From the NCBI GenBank assembly GCA_964408805.1, contig CAYPAV010000017.1:41897-105896 (forward strand): DNA of 64,000 bases, in the 5' to 3' direction. Position numbers and translations under genes: made by a program. Shown here one piece after another: positions 51,056 through 59,508 of this stretch; within the stretch, counting starts at the first letter, position 1, and each line of letters begins with the position of its first letter. Under the pieces are notes generated by a model. The model did no database searches, was not told the origin of the DNA, and saw nothing but the letters and a program-made list of their open reading frames with translations. This DNA comes from CAYPAV01 sp964408805. Its GTDB lineage: Bacteria; Pseudomonadota; Alphaproteobacteria; UBA8366.

Positions 51056-52375
51056 ATGTCGGAAGGCGTCAACGATCGTTACCGGGAACTTTGGAAACTC
51101 GCGGACGAACATCTTGTGCGCTACAAGGGCGATTTTTATCCCTTGATCACCGGGCGGGCGCAAGGCGTGTACATCTACGATCAGGACGACCGCGCCATTC
51201 TCGATTTCGCCTCCGGGCAAATGTGCTCGACACTGGGACATAATCATCCCGCGATCGTCGCCGCCCTGAAGAAAGCTGGCGAAACGGTTATCCATCTCTA
51301 TACCAATATGCTCTCTCCGGTGCTGATTGAGTTGGCCGAGGCCTTGGCGGATCTGTTGCCGCCCTCGCTGCAGAAATCGATGTTTCCGAATACTGGCGGT
51401 GAGTCGAACGAGGCGGCGCTGCGCATGGCGAAGGTCCATACAGGCGGATTCGAGGTGATCGGCCTGATGGGAGCCTGGCACGGCCAGACCATGGGGGCGG
51501 CCTCCACCACCTATGCCTCCGGGCGGCGGGGGCACGGACCGGTTCTTCCCGGCTCCATGACCATCCCCTCGCCGAACGCCTATCGCTGTCCGATCCGTCA
51601 TTGCGAGGGCACGTGCGACATGACCTGCATGGATGTCGGTTTCGAGATGACCGACCGGCAGTCCGTCGGCCAGTATGCCGCCGTCATCGCCGAGCCGGTA
51701 CAGGGGGCGGGCGGCGTGATCGTGCCGCCGGACGGCTATTTCGAGAAATTGAAGGCGAATTGCGAGGAGCGCGACATGCTGCTTATCCTCGACGAGGCGC
51801 AAACGGGGCTCGGCCGGGCTGGCGGGAACTTTGCCTTTGAACAAACCAACATAACGCCGGATATCCTGACGATCTCGAAAACGCTCGGTGCCGGCGTGCC
51901 CCTGTCGGCCACGGTGACCAGCGCGGAAATCGAGGAAAGCTGCTACGAGAAGGGCTTTGTCTATTATACCTCTCATCTCTCCGATCCGTTGCCGCTCCAA
52001 GCGGGGCTGGCGGTGCTCGAGGTCGTGCGAACCGAGAAGCTGGGCGAACGGGCGAGTGAACTGGGCCCCTATCTGATGCAGGGCCTTCGCGATTTGCAGA
52101 CCCGACACGAGGCGATCGGCGATGTGCGCGGGCTCGGCCTCTTCATCGGGGTGGAGTTCGTGAAGGACAGAAAGACCAAGGAGCCGGCGCCCGAATTCAT
52201 GAAGGAGGTCCTCCGGCGTTGTCTGGAGCTGGGATTGAACCTAATCCCGACCGCAGCCGAGGGAATCAGTGCGGTGCGTTTCGCTCCGCCGCTGATCGTC
52301 ACGCGGGATCAGATCGATACGGCCCTTGAAATATTCGATCAAGCCCTGACGGATTCCGCCGAAATTAAACATTAA
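51056..52375 (+). CDS. Class III PLP-dependent aminotransferase (dialkylglycine decarboxylase-like)
   Basis: A 439-residue fold-type I enzyme. It has LDFASGQMCSTLGHNHPAIV, the PLP-contacting ILDEAQTGLGRAGG and the Schiff-base lysine in LTISKTLGAGVPL. The substitution of EAQTGLGR for the common DEVQTGFGR, and its general pattern, resemble 2,2-dialkylglycine decarboxylase and related class III enzymes. An unusual cysteine/histidine cluster, YRCPIRHCEGTCDMTC, lies near residue 180. The ATG at 51056 follows GAGGAGAGA; the frame from 50927 overlaps the previous gene. The substrate is unknown. Confidence 0.85.
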   Translation: MSEGVNDRYRELWKLADEHLVRYKGDFYPLITGRAQGVYIYDQDDRAILDFASGQMCSTLGHNHPAIVAALKKAGETVIHLYTNMLSPVLIELAEALADLLPPSLQKSMFPNTGGESNEAALRMAKVHTGGFEVIGLMGAWHGQTMGAASTTYASGRRGHGPVLPGSMTIPSPNAYRCPIRHCEGTCDMTCMDVGFEMTDRQSVGQYAAVIAEPVQGAGGVIVPPDGYFEKLKANCEERDMLLILDEAQTGLGRAGGNFAFEQTNITPDILTISKTLGAGVPLSATVTSAEIEESCYEKGFVYYTSHLSDPLPLQAGLAVLEVVRTEKLGERASELGPYLMQGLRDLQTRHEAIGDVRGLGLFIGVEFVKDRKTKEPAPEFMKEVLRRCLELGLNLIPTAAEGISAVRFAPPLIVTRDQIDTALEIFDQALTDSAEIKH

Positions 52376-52386
52376 ATCCCTTCGGG

Positions 52387-52402
52387 TGTGATCGTTGTCA
52401 CA
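52387..52402. promoter_or_regulatory. CRP-type palindrome TGTGA-N6-TCACA
   Basis: TGTGATCGTTGTCACA matches the CRP half-sites and spacing exactly. It lies 82 bases before the small ORF at 52469 and 12 bases after the aminotransferase stop. Alphaproteobacterial CRP/FNR-family proteins can use this type of site. The bound factor is not known. Confidence 0.5.
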
Positions 52403-52468
52403 GAGAATATCGTCATCCCTCGGCTAGTCTGTGACGATCGACGGGCAACTTGAAGGGGAATGCATTCA

Positions 52469-52693
52469 ATGGCTGAGACGGCACAAAATAGATTGAGCGA
52501 TATTATCTTGACGGCCCACAATCTTGCTTGCGAGCGAGGCGAGCAGGAGTTGGCCGGTCTGCTGCGGGAAGCCCTATTGATCGAAGCGACGGCTTGGGGT
52601 CAAGGCAGTGTCGATCGCCGCGACAATGTCGACAATGTTGATGAGGCGTTGACGCGCCACCAGGAAGCCTTTTCCGCCGAAGCCACTATCTGA
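52469..52693 (+). CDS. Small hypothetical protein
   Basis: A 74-residue, mostly helical acidic protein (MAETAQNRLSDIILTAHNLA, later EQELAGLLREALLIEATAWG). AAGGGG precedes it; ATGs at 52460 and 52469 are both possible, and the second has the better spacing. It is preceded by a CRP-type palindrome. I recognise no family. Codon pattern and clear ribosome site support it being real. Confidence 0.5.
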   Translation: MAETAQNRLSDIILTAHNLACERGEQELAGLLREALLIEATAWGQGSVDRRDNVDNVDEALTRHQEAFSAEATI

Positions 52694-52813
52694 TTGTCGA
52701 GCGGCCCAGCGGTTCATGCCGCTGGGACCATGCCGCCACCGATCTTCCAACCTTTCCGTTCGGCCACTCCCAGGGCACATTCGATGCCACGAGAGTTGGT
52801 TTTTCATCTATGA

Positions 52814-52842
52814 TTGTCGTTTACGTAAACGTTAAATACTAT
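52814..52842 (+). promoter_or_regulatory. Promoter with 14-bp palindromic operator in its spacer (MerR/LiuR-type)
   Basis: A -35 TTGTCG (52814-52819), a 17-base spacer and a -10 TACTAT (52837-52842) enclose the perfect palindrome CGTTTACGTAAACG (52818-52831). MerR-family regulators bind in exactly this position. It lies 32 bases before the thioesterase that starts the leucine cluster, whose third gene-set member is a MerR regulator. Confidence 0.6.
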
Positions 52843-52873
52843 TTGTCGCCCAGAATATTTATGGAGCGGCGGC

Positions 52874-53290
52874 ATGGCGGGGAAGATCGAGACGTATCGC
52901 GGAACGGCCTTTCCCTGGGAAATCGATCCCATGGGCCATATGAACACGCGGTTCTATGCCGCGAAGTTCGACGATGCGACCTGGCACTTCCTGGGGGCGC
53001 TTGGGTTGACGATTCCCTTCCTGAAGGAAAGCGAGACCAGCGTCGCCGCGGTCCAACAGAATTTTACCTATAAACGCGAGGTCTTCCCCGGCACGTTGCT
53101 GGTGGTGCACAGCAATCTCCTCGAAATAGGCGCGCGGAAGTTTCGCTACGTGCACCGCATGATCGATATCACGACGGAGGAGGAAGTCGCGACGGTAGAG
53201 CAAACCGGCGTTTATTACGATCCAAAAACGAAACAAGGCCGCGATCTGCCGCAAGATGTGACGGAGAGGGCGGAGGCGATGCTCGCATGA
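52874..53290 (+). CDS. Acyl-CoA thioesterase (hotdog fold, 4HBT-like)
   Basis: A 138-residue hotdog thioesterase. The Asp-containing FPWEIDPMGHMNTRFYAAKF stretch is the 4HBT active-site signature (D-x-x-G-H-x-N). It hydrolyses acyl-CoA to free acid and CoA. As first gene of the MerR-controlled cluster it may salvage CoA when branched-chain acyl-CoAs accumulate; this is an inference from position. Spacing to merR is 28 bases. Confidence 0.88.
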   Translation: MAGKIETYRGTAFPWEIDPMGHMNTRFYAAKFDDATWHFLGALGLTIPFLKESETSVAAVQQNFTYKREVFPGTLLVVHSNLLEIGARKFRYVHRMIDITTEEEVATVEQTGVYYDPKTKQGRDLPQDVTERAEAMLA

Positions 53291-53318
53291 CCGGTCATGA
53301 AGGCGGGAGCCGGTCGTC

Positions 53319-53705
53319 ATGAAGGAATTCTATTCAATTTCGGATTTGGCGCGCGACTTCGACGTGACCACTCGGACCATCCGGTATTACGAGGACAAGG
53401 GACTCCTCTCGCCCGAGCGCCGAGGCACGCGCCGCTTGTTCCAACCGCGCGACCGCACGCGGCTTAAACTCATCCTTAGGGGCAAACGCCTTGGGTTCAG
53501 CTTGGCCGAGATCGCCGAAATCGTCGATATGTACGACGCCGCCCCGGGCGAAGTGGGACAATTACGGCTCCTGATCGACAAGATCGGGACGCGCCGCGAC
53601 CAACTCATCGGGCAGATGCGGGATATCGAGGCAACGCTCGGCGATCTGGGTCGGGTCGAGGCGCGCTGTGTTGAGCGACTCGCGGCGTTGGGAGCGAAGC
53701 CGTGA
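53319..53705 (+). CDS. MerR-family regulator, LiuR-like
   Basis: A 128-residue MerR regulator. The winged helix-turn-helix FYSISDLARDFDVTTRTIRY and the YYEDKGLLSPERRGTRRLF wing are clear, followed by the dimerisation coil. No metal-binding cysteine set is present (only one Cys near the C-terminus), so it belongs with metabolite-sensing members such as LiuR, which controls leucine and isovalerate catabolism. Its neighbours are ivd and the methylcrotonyl-CoA carboxylase genes. A 14-bp palindrome in the promoter at 52818-52831 is the probable operator. Confidence 0.85.
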   Translation: MKEFYSISDLARDFDVTTRTIRYYEDKGLLSPERRGTRRLFQPRDRTRLKLILRGKRLGFSLAEIAEIVDMYDAAPGEVGQLRLLIDKIGTRRDQLIGQMRDIEATLGDLGRVEARCVERLAALGAKP

Positions 53706-54178
53706 GCAGCAATGACGGCACCCCGGAATTCAAGACCCGCGATCCCGATTTCGAAGCCAGAGTCCGCGACAGTTTTACCCGGCAGAATTTCATGATGACG
53801 ATCGGCGCCCGGATCACCGATTTGGCGCCCGGCCGGTGCGAGATCACCATCCCCCACGGTGATCACATCACTCAGCAGCACGGCTTCATCCATGGCGGTG
53901 TCGTCGGAACCGCAGCCGACAACGCGGCCGGCTATGCGGCCTATACCCTGATGGCGGCGAAGGACAGCATCCTCACGGTCGAATACAAACTGAACCTGAT
54001 GGCACCCGCCGAGGGCGAATGCATCATTGCCCGGGCCGAAGTCCTGCGACCGGGACGAACCTTGACCATCGTCCGGACCGATGTACACGCCGTCCACGAG
54101 GGGACGGAATCGCTTGTCGCGACCGCGATGGTGACCTTGATCCGGATGCCGGGCATGTCCGATCATCCCACGGGATGA
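53702..54178 (+). CDS. PaaI-family thioesterase
   Basis: A 158-residue hotdog protein of the PaaI type. The HGGVVGTAADNAAGYAAYTL segment carries the family's catalytic Asn/Asp region, preceded by GDHITQQHGFIHGG. PaaI thioesterases rescue CoA from stalled acyl-CoA pools. The GTG at 53702 overlaps the merR stop (GTGA), indicating coupled translation. ivd follows after 44 bases. With the gene at 52874 this gives two different thioesterases in the cluster. Confidence 0.85.
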   Translation: MSSNDGTPEFKTRDPDFEARVRDSFTRQNFMMTIGARITDLAPGRCEITIPHGDHITQQHGFIHGGVVGTAADNAAGYAAYTLMAAKDSILTVEYKLNLMAPAEGECIIARAEVLRPGRTLTIVRTDVHAVHEGTESLVATAMVTLIRMPGMSDHPTG

Positions 54179-54222
54179 CAAAGCGGCGCGGCCGTGGATA
54201 ATCGCGATAGAGGGAGTTCATC

Positions 54223-55395
54223 ATGATACCGAACGATATGCCGGGATTGGATTTCGGCCTCGGCGAAACGGCCGAAATGCTGCGGGATACGGTCCGCAGC
54301 TTCGCCGCCGACGAGGTCGCCCCCCGCGCCGAGGAGATCGACGCGACCGACGAGTTTCCCCGCGATCTATGGCCGAAATTGGGCGCGCTCGGCCTGCACG
54401 GCATCACCGTCGAGGAAGAATACGGTGGCTCCGCCATGGGCTATACCGAGCACGTCATCGCGGTCGAGGAGGTCAGCCGGGCCTCTGGCTCGGTCGGGCT
54501 CAGCTACGGCGCCCATTCCAATCTCTGCATCAACCAGATCCGCCGCAACGGCAATGACGACCAAAAGCGCCGTTATCTGCCGAAGCTGGTCTCGGGCGAT
54601 CATGTGGGCTCGCTCGCGATGAGCGAGGCGGGGGCCGGCTCCGATGTCGTCTCGATGAAGCTCCGCGCCGACAAGAAGGGCGACCGCTATGTCCTGAACG
54701 GCACCAAGATGTGGATCACCAACGCCCCCGACGCCGACGTGCTTCTGGTTTACGCCAAGACCGACCCCGAGGCCGACAAGCGCGGCATCACCGCCTTCCT
54801 GATCGAACGAGACTTCAAGGGCTTCAGCGTCTCACCGAAGCTCGACAAGCTCGGCATGCGGGGCTCCAGCACCGGCGAGCTGGTGTTCGAGGATTGCGAG
54901 GTGCCCGCTGAAAACATCGTCGGCGGCCTTGGCAAGGGCGTCAACGTGCTGATGAGCGGACTCGATTACGAGCGCCTGGTGCTCTCGGGCGGGCCGCTCG
55001 GGATCATGCAGTCCTGCATGGACGTGGTTGTCCCCTACGTCCACGAGCGCGAGCAGTTCGGCGAGCCGATCGGCAAGTTCCAACTCATGCAAGGCAAGCT
55101 CGCCGACATGTACACGACCATGAACGCGTGCAAGGCCTATTCCTATGCCGTCGCCAAGGCCTGCGACCGCGACGACACGACGCGAAAGGATGCGGCGGGC
55201 GTCTTGCTTTACACGGCCGAGCGCGCGACCTGGATGGCCTTGGAGGCGATCCAGTGCCTTGGCGGCATGGGCTATATCAACGAATCCCCGACTGGCCGGT
55301 TCCTCCGCGACGCCAAGATCTACGAGATTGGTGCCGGCACCAGCGAGATCCGCCGCATGCTGATCGGCCGCGAACTGTTCGAGGAAACGAAGTGA
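54223..55395 (+). CDS. ivd: Isovaleryl-CoA dehydrogenase
   Basis: A 390-residue acyl-CoA dehydrogenase. The catalytic Glu lies in GLDYERLVLSGGPLGIMQ, the position specific to isovaleryl-CoA dehydrogenase; other signatures are SLAMSEAGAGSDVVSMKLRA and QCLGGMGYINESPTGRFLRD. It oxidises isovaleryl-CoA to 3-methylcrotonyl-CoA with FAD, passing electrons to ETF. The product feeds the methylcrotonyl-CoA carboxylase encoded at 59509 and 61133. Its stop overlaps the next ATG by one base. Confidence 0.93.
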   Translation: MIPNDMPGLDFGLGETAEMLRDTVRSFAADEVAPRAEEIDATDEFPRDLWPKLGALGLHGITVEEEYGGSAMGYTEHVIAVEEVSRASGSVGLSYGAHSNLCINQIRRNGNDDQKRRYLPKLVSGDHVGSLAMSEAGAGSDVVSMKLRADKKGDRYVLNGTKMWITNAPDADVLLVYAKTDPEADKRGITAFLIERDFKGFSVSPKLDKLGMRGSSTGELVFEDCEVPAENIVGGLGKGVNVLMSGLDYERLVLSGGPLGIMQSCMDVVVPYVHEREQFGEPIGKFQLMQGKLADMYTTMNACKAYSYAVAKACDRDDTTRKDAAGVLLYTAERATWMALEAIQCLGGMGYINESPTGRFLRDAKIYEIGAGTSEIRRMLIGRELFEETK

Positions 55396-55580
55396 TGCCG
55401 CTGGAGATGAAGACCGCCTGCATGAAATGCGATGCCGGACTTGAGGACGAGGGCGAGGTGTTTATCTGCTCCTACGAATGCACCTTTTGTCCGCCCTGCA
55501 CAGAGGGCATGGCGCAGGTCTGCCCGAATTGCGGCGGCGAGCTACTACGCCGGCCGAAACGGAGGCCGAGAGCGGCATGA
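55395..55580 (+). CDS. DUF1272-like small zinc-ribbon protein
   Basis: A 61-residue protein with eight cysteines in the DUF1272 pattern: CMKC, CSYECTFCPPC and CPNCGG, consistent with two structural zinc sites. The ATG at 55395 overlaps the ivd stop and its own stop overlaps the RidA ATG, so all are translationally chained. The function is unknown; similar small proteins often sit beside short-chain acyl-CoA genes. Confidence 0.85.
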   Translation: MPLEMKTACMKCDAGLEDEGEVFICSYECTFCPPCTEGMAQVCPNCGGELLRRPKRRPRAA

Positions 55581-55966
55581 CAAGAAAACATTTCTTCACC
55601 GGTTCCCGCTTCGAGGAACGCGGCGGGTATGCGCGCGGCGTTCGCGACGGCGATATGGTGTTTCTCTCCGGCTGCGTCGGCTTCGACTATGTCGCCGATA
55701 CGATCTCCGATGATGTGGTCGAGCAGACCCATCAGGCCTTCCGTAACATCAACTGGGCCCTCGACGAACTCGACTCGTCCTTCAAGGACGTGGTCCGGAT
55801 CGTGATCTACATCGCTGATCGCGCTTATTACGAGGAAACCGTCGACGTGATCGGCGACTACTGCCGGAAGGTGACACCGGCCAACACGTTCATCGTTGCG
55901 CAGTTGGTCGATCCCCGTATGAAGATCGAGATCGAAGTGACGACCCGCGACGGCGCGGGGGACTAG
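55577..55966 (+). CDS. RidA family protein
   Basis: A 129-residue RidA-type protein with MVFLSGCVGFDYVADTIS and the C-terminal VDPRMKIEIEVTTRD containing the expected Arg and Glu. It differs clearly from the RidA at 2728. Inside the leucine cluster it could remove reactive enamines, but this is not shown. It overlaps the DUF1272-like gene by 4 bases. Confidence 0.83.
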   Translation: MTRKHFFTGSRFEERGGYARGVRDGDMVFLSGCVGFDYVADTISDDVVEQTHQAFRNINWALDELDSSFKDVVRIVIYIADRAYYEETVDVIGDYCRKVTPANTFIVAQLVDPRMKIEIEVTTRDGAGD

Positions 55967-55970
55967 CCCC

Positions 55971-56630
55971 GTGCCGACGGTCCTGATCACGGGCGCCAGC
56001 CGCGGGATCGGCCGGGAACTTTCGCGGCAATATGCGGCCGAAGGCTGGAACGTGATCCCGACCTGCCGAAACCCGGACGAAGCGGATATCGCGGGGGCTG
56101 TGCGGCTCGACGTGAAGAGTGCGGAGGATCTGGGGGCCTTGACCGAGATGCTCGGCGACACGCCTATCGACCTACTGGTCAATAATGCCGGGGTCAGTCT
56201 GCAGAAGAATGCCGTTGTCGGCACCATTGACTACGACGCCTGGGAGGAGACCTTCCGGGTCAATACGCTGGCGCCGATCCGGATCGCCGAGGCTCTGGCC
56301 CACCACGTCGCCGAATCGTCGATGAAGAAAATGGTCTTCATGTCCAGCGTCATGGGCAGCATTGCCGGCAATGGCGGCGGGCACTACATCTACCGCTCGA
56401 CCAAGGCGGCATTAAACGCGGCGATGGTCAGCCTCGCGATGGAGCTTCGGGGACGGGGCATCATCTCCGTTTCGATGCATCCGGGCTGGGTCCGGACCGA
56501 TATGGGCGGGCCGAGCGCCGCCGTTTCGGTCGAGGAGAGCGCCGCCGGTCTCCGCCGCGTGATCGCCGGGATCGGGCCTCGCGACAATGGCCGGTTCCTC
56601 GATTACAAAGGCGCCGAGATCCCATGGTAG
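55971..56630 (+). CDS. SDR oxidoreductase
   Basis: A 219-residue SDR starting at a GTG. The cofactor motif TGASRGIGRELSRQYA, the NNAG motif (LLVNNAGVSL) and the catalytic Tyr-x3-Lys (YIYRSTKAALNAA) are all intact, with Ser in MSSVMGS. The typical substrates are short hydroxyacyl or ketone compounds. Its stop overlaps the glycosyltransferase gene by 7 bases. The role in leucine catabolism is not evident. Confidence 0.85.
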   Translation: MPTVLITGASRGIGRELSRQYAAEGWNVIPTCRNPDEADIAGAVRLDVKSAEDLGALTEMLGDTPIDLLVNNAGVSLQKNAVVGTIDYDAWEETFRVNTLAPIRIAEALAHHVAESSMKKMVFMSSVMGSIAGNGGGHYIYRSTKAALNAAMVSLAMELRGRGIISVSMHPGWVRTDMGGPSAAVSVEESAAGLRRVIAGIGPRDNGRFLDYKGAEIPW

Positions 56631-57544
56631 GGCCGCTTCCCGGAGTCTCCTTCGTCGTGCCGATCTACGACAAGGCGCCGCATCTTGAGGGCGTGTTGCG
56701 CCAGATCGAGCGTCAGGCAGGTGACTTTCCCCGCCAGTTCATCTTCGTCGATGACGGCTCTCGGGATGATTCCCTCGCGATCCTGCGGCGTCTGACGGAG
56801 GGCTGGGAGAACGTCGTGATCGAGACCCAGGCGAACCGGGGCTCGGCGGGTGCCACCAACCGGGGCATCGCGCTCGCCGATCAGCCCTACATCAAATTCG
56901 TCGATGCCGACGATCTGATCGCCGACCGGGCGACCTTGACCCTGCTGGAAGCGCTGGACGGCAGCGATGCCTGTCTCGCCTTTGGCGGCGTCACCTATTT
57001 CGATGAATTAGCGGCGATCGACCTCCGAGCGGCGGTCGATGCGCCGAGAACCGAGATCCTCCCTGATCCGCTCCGCCTCGCGATGAAGAATTCGCTGTTC
57101 AACCCGACGCAATTTCTGGCCCGCACCGAAGCCGTGAAACATGTCGGCGGCTGCGACGAACGGGTCGTCCATTCCCAGGAATATTCACTGACCCTGCGGC
57201 TTGCGGTGCGCTGGCCGTTGATGTGGGTCGACGCCCCCATCGCCTTCATTCCGAACGAGGCCGGCCCCCGGCTCTCCAGCAACGAGGGCCGGCAGTTGCA
57301 GCGCGTCACCCATGCGCTGGCGCTCTTTCTTGCCGATTATCCGGACCTGCCGGACGAGCTCCGTCGGTTCGCCTGCCGGCGAGCCGCCGGTCGGGCCTGG
57401 CATTTCGCCCATCGACGGGGTGGGGCCTCCTTCGTGTCACGCTGGTTCTGGCGCTATCTGGTCGGGCTGATCGGTCGGACCAAGCAGGCGGCCCAATTCG
57501 TCGATGGCTGCCGGGGCGCCTTCGACATGCCGGCGGGCGGCTAG
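56624..57544 (+). CDS. Family 2 glycosyltransferase
   Basis: A 306-residue GT2 protein. The GT-A nucleotide-binding strand (VSFVVPIYDKAPHLEGVLRQ) is followed by IFVDDGSRDDSL and the DXD-like YIKFVDADDLIA. No membrane helices are seen. It transfers a sugar from a nucleotide donor. It is directly followed by asparagine synthase with its stop 1 base before that start codon. Such an enzyme is unexpected in a leucine-degradation cluster; it may belong to a separate surface-polymer function. Confidence 0.85.
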   Translation: MVGPLPGVSFVVPIYDKAPHLEGVLRQIERQAGDFPRQFIFVDDGSRDDSLAILRRLTEGWENVVIETQANRGSAGATNRGIALADQPYIKFVDADDLIADRATLTLLEALDGSDACLAFGGVTYFDELAAIDLRAAVDAPRTEILPDPLRLAMKNSLFNPTQFLARTEAVKHVGGCDERVVHSQEYSLTLRLAVRWPLMWVDAPIAFIPNEAGPRLSSNEGRQLQRVTHALALFLADYPDLPDELRRFACRRAAGRAWHFAHRRGGASFVSRWFWRYLVGLIGRTKQAAQFVDGCRGAFDMPAGG

Positions 57545-57545
57545 C

Positions 57546-59459
57546 ATGTGCGGGATCGCCGGTTTCGTGGATCCTAAACGGGGGCGATCGCGCGAGGAAC
57601 TGATCCGTATCGCGGCGGATATGGCCGCGAATTTGATTCACCGCGGCCCCGATGCCGCCGGTGCCGAGGCTTTTGCGGAAACGGGCCTGGCATTTGGCTT
57701 CCGGCGTCTCTCGATCCAGGATTTGAGCGTCAAGGGCGCCCAGCCGATGCATTCGGCGAGCGGCCGCTATACCATCGTCTTCAATGGTGAGGTCTACAAT
57801 TTCCGGGAACTGCGGCAGGGCCTGGAGGGGGCGGGCTGGCGCGGCGGCTCGGACACGGAAGTAATGCTGGCGGCGATCGAGCAGCATGGCATCGAAGCGG
57901 CCCTCCCGCGGTTCGACGGCATGTTCGCCTTCGCCCTTTACGACCATGTAGAGCGGCGGCTCCATCTGGTTCGCGACCGCATGGGCGAGAAGCCGCTCTA
58001 TTACGGTTGGTCGGGCGGCTGTTTCATCTTCGGGTCCGAATTGAAAGCGCTGGCGGCGCATCGCGAATGGCACGCGGTTCTCGACGAGGCCGCCGCCGCT
58101 GCTTTCATGCGCTACGCCTATGTGCCGGGGCCTTATTCGATCTATCGGGATATCCGGAAACTGCCGCCAGGCCATCGCCTCGACCTTTCCCTAGGCGACA
58201 TGGGCGTAGGCGATACGACGGCACCTATCCCGTATTGGTCGGCGCGGGAGATCGCAGCCGAAGCCTGGCGGCGGCCCGACGCCGCCGGCTCCGACGACGA
58301 GGCGGCGGAGCAGTTGGAGAATTTGCTGGCACGCTCGGTCGAACGGCGCTTGGTGGCCGACGTGCCGCTCGGCGTGTTCCTGTCGGGCGGGATTGATTCC
58401 TCGGCGGTGGCGGCCCTTGCCCAGGAGGTCTCCGCGACGCCTGTCCGGACTTTTACCATCGGTTTCGAGGAGGTTCGTCTCGACGAATCAAACGAATCGG
58501 CGGCGGTGGCGGACCACCTCGGCACCGATCATACGACCCTGATGGCCGGGCCCGACGCCGTGCTCGATCTCGTCCATCGAATCCCCGACATCTGGGACGA
58601 GCCTTTCGCCGATGTCAGCCAGCTCCCGACCCTGTTGCTCGCGGAGTTGACTCGTGCCCATGTCACGGTAGCGCTTTCCGGAGATGGCGGCGACGAACTC
58701 TTCGCCGGCTATCCCCGCTACGTTTCGGCGGCGCGACGTCACCAGGTGGGGGCCTCGCCGGCGACATGGATTGGGGGGCGAGCGCCGACCGGTCTCCTGC
58801 GAGCTTTGGCAGCAGCGGGCGGCCGGGCAGCGCGTATCGGGGATCGTCTGGCACGCCGAACGGAAGACCTGGGTGCCCGAACGGCCGAGCATGTCTACGA
58901 GGCTCATGTTAGTCGCTGGCGCGCCGTCGAAACGCCGCTTCCATCGCCAAGGATCGGCTACTACGCCGACCCCGGCCTTTGGCCCGAGGGCGGTGAGGCG
59001 ATCGACCGAATGATGTATGCCGACAGCCAGAGCTATCTTCCGGACGACCTTCTGGTGAAAATCGACCGGGCGACAATGGCGGTTGGTCTTGAGGGGCGTG
59101 CGCCGATGCTGGATCACGAGGTGGTCGCCTTCGCCTGGGCGCAGCCGCCGGAACGGAAGCTGCGGAATGGGATCTCCAAATGGCTGTTGCGCCAGGTTCT
59201 CCATCGCTACGTCCCGGCAGAGTTGGTCGATCGTCCGAAGCAGGGTTTCGAACCGCCCCTCGGCGACTGGCTGCGCGGGCCCCTTCGCGACTGGGCCGAG
59301 GCCCTTCTGTCGCCGGAGGCGTTGCCGTCCGACGGCCTTTTGGCAAGGCGGCCGATCCGCCGTGCCTGGGCTGAGCATCAGGCGGGCCGGCGGGACTGGC
59401 GTTTCGAACTGTGGAATGTCTTGATGTTTCAGGCTTGGCGCGCGGCCTGGCGGGTTTAG
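57546..59459 (+). CDS. asnB: Asparagine synthase (glutamine-hydrolysing), AsnB type
   Basis: A 637-residue protein. The N-terminal glutaminase starts MCGIAGFVDP with the catalytic Cys2; RGPDAAG and the NGEVYNF motif follow. The synthase domain has the ATP-binding PPi loop VFLSGGIDSSAVAAL and the later YLPDDLLVKIDRATMAVGLE. It may make asparagine or, as in some AsnB paralogues, amidate a surface-polymer sugar acid. The ATG at 57546 is required by the glutaminase chemistry; the frame from 57504 overlaps the glycosyltransferase. Confidence 0.88.
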   Translation: MCGIAGFVDPKRGRSREELIRIAADMAANLIHRGPDAAGAEAFAETGLAFGFRRLSIQDLSVKGAQPMHSASGRYTIVFNGEVYNFRELRQGLEGAGWRGGSDTEVMLAAIEQHGIEAALPRFDGMFAFALYDHVERRLHLVRDRMGEKPLYYGWSGGCFIFGSELKALAAHREWHAVLDEAAAAAFMRYAYVPGPYSIYRDIRKLPPGHRLDLSLGDMGVGDTTAPIPYWSAREIAAEAWRRPDAAGSDDEAAEQLENLLARSVERRLVADVPLGVFLSGGIDSSAVAALAQEVSATPVRTFTIGFEEVRLDESNESAAVADHLGTDHTTLMAGPDAVLDLVHRIPDIWDEPFADVSQLPTLLLAELTRAHVTVALSGDGGDELFAGYPRYVSAARRHQVGASPATWIGGRAPTGLLRALAAAGGRAARIGDRLARRTEDLGARTAEHVYEAHVSRWRAVETPLPSPRIGYYADPGLWPEGGEAIDRMMYADSQSYLPDDLLVKIDRATMAVGLEGRAPMLDHEVVAFAWAQPPERKLRNGISKWLLRQVLHRYVPAELVDRPKQGFEPPLGDWLRGPLRDWAEALLSPEALPSDGLLARRPIRRAWAEHQAGRRDWRFELWNVLMFQAWRAAWRV

Positions 59460-59508
59460 ATGCATGCTTGGCGCCGCCGGTGGGCGTCGCCGCTTGGGAG
59501 ATTTTGCG

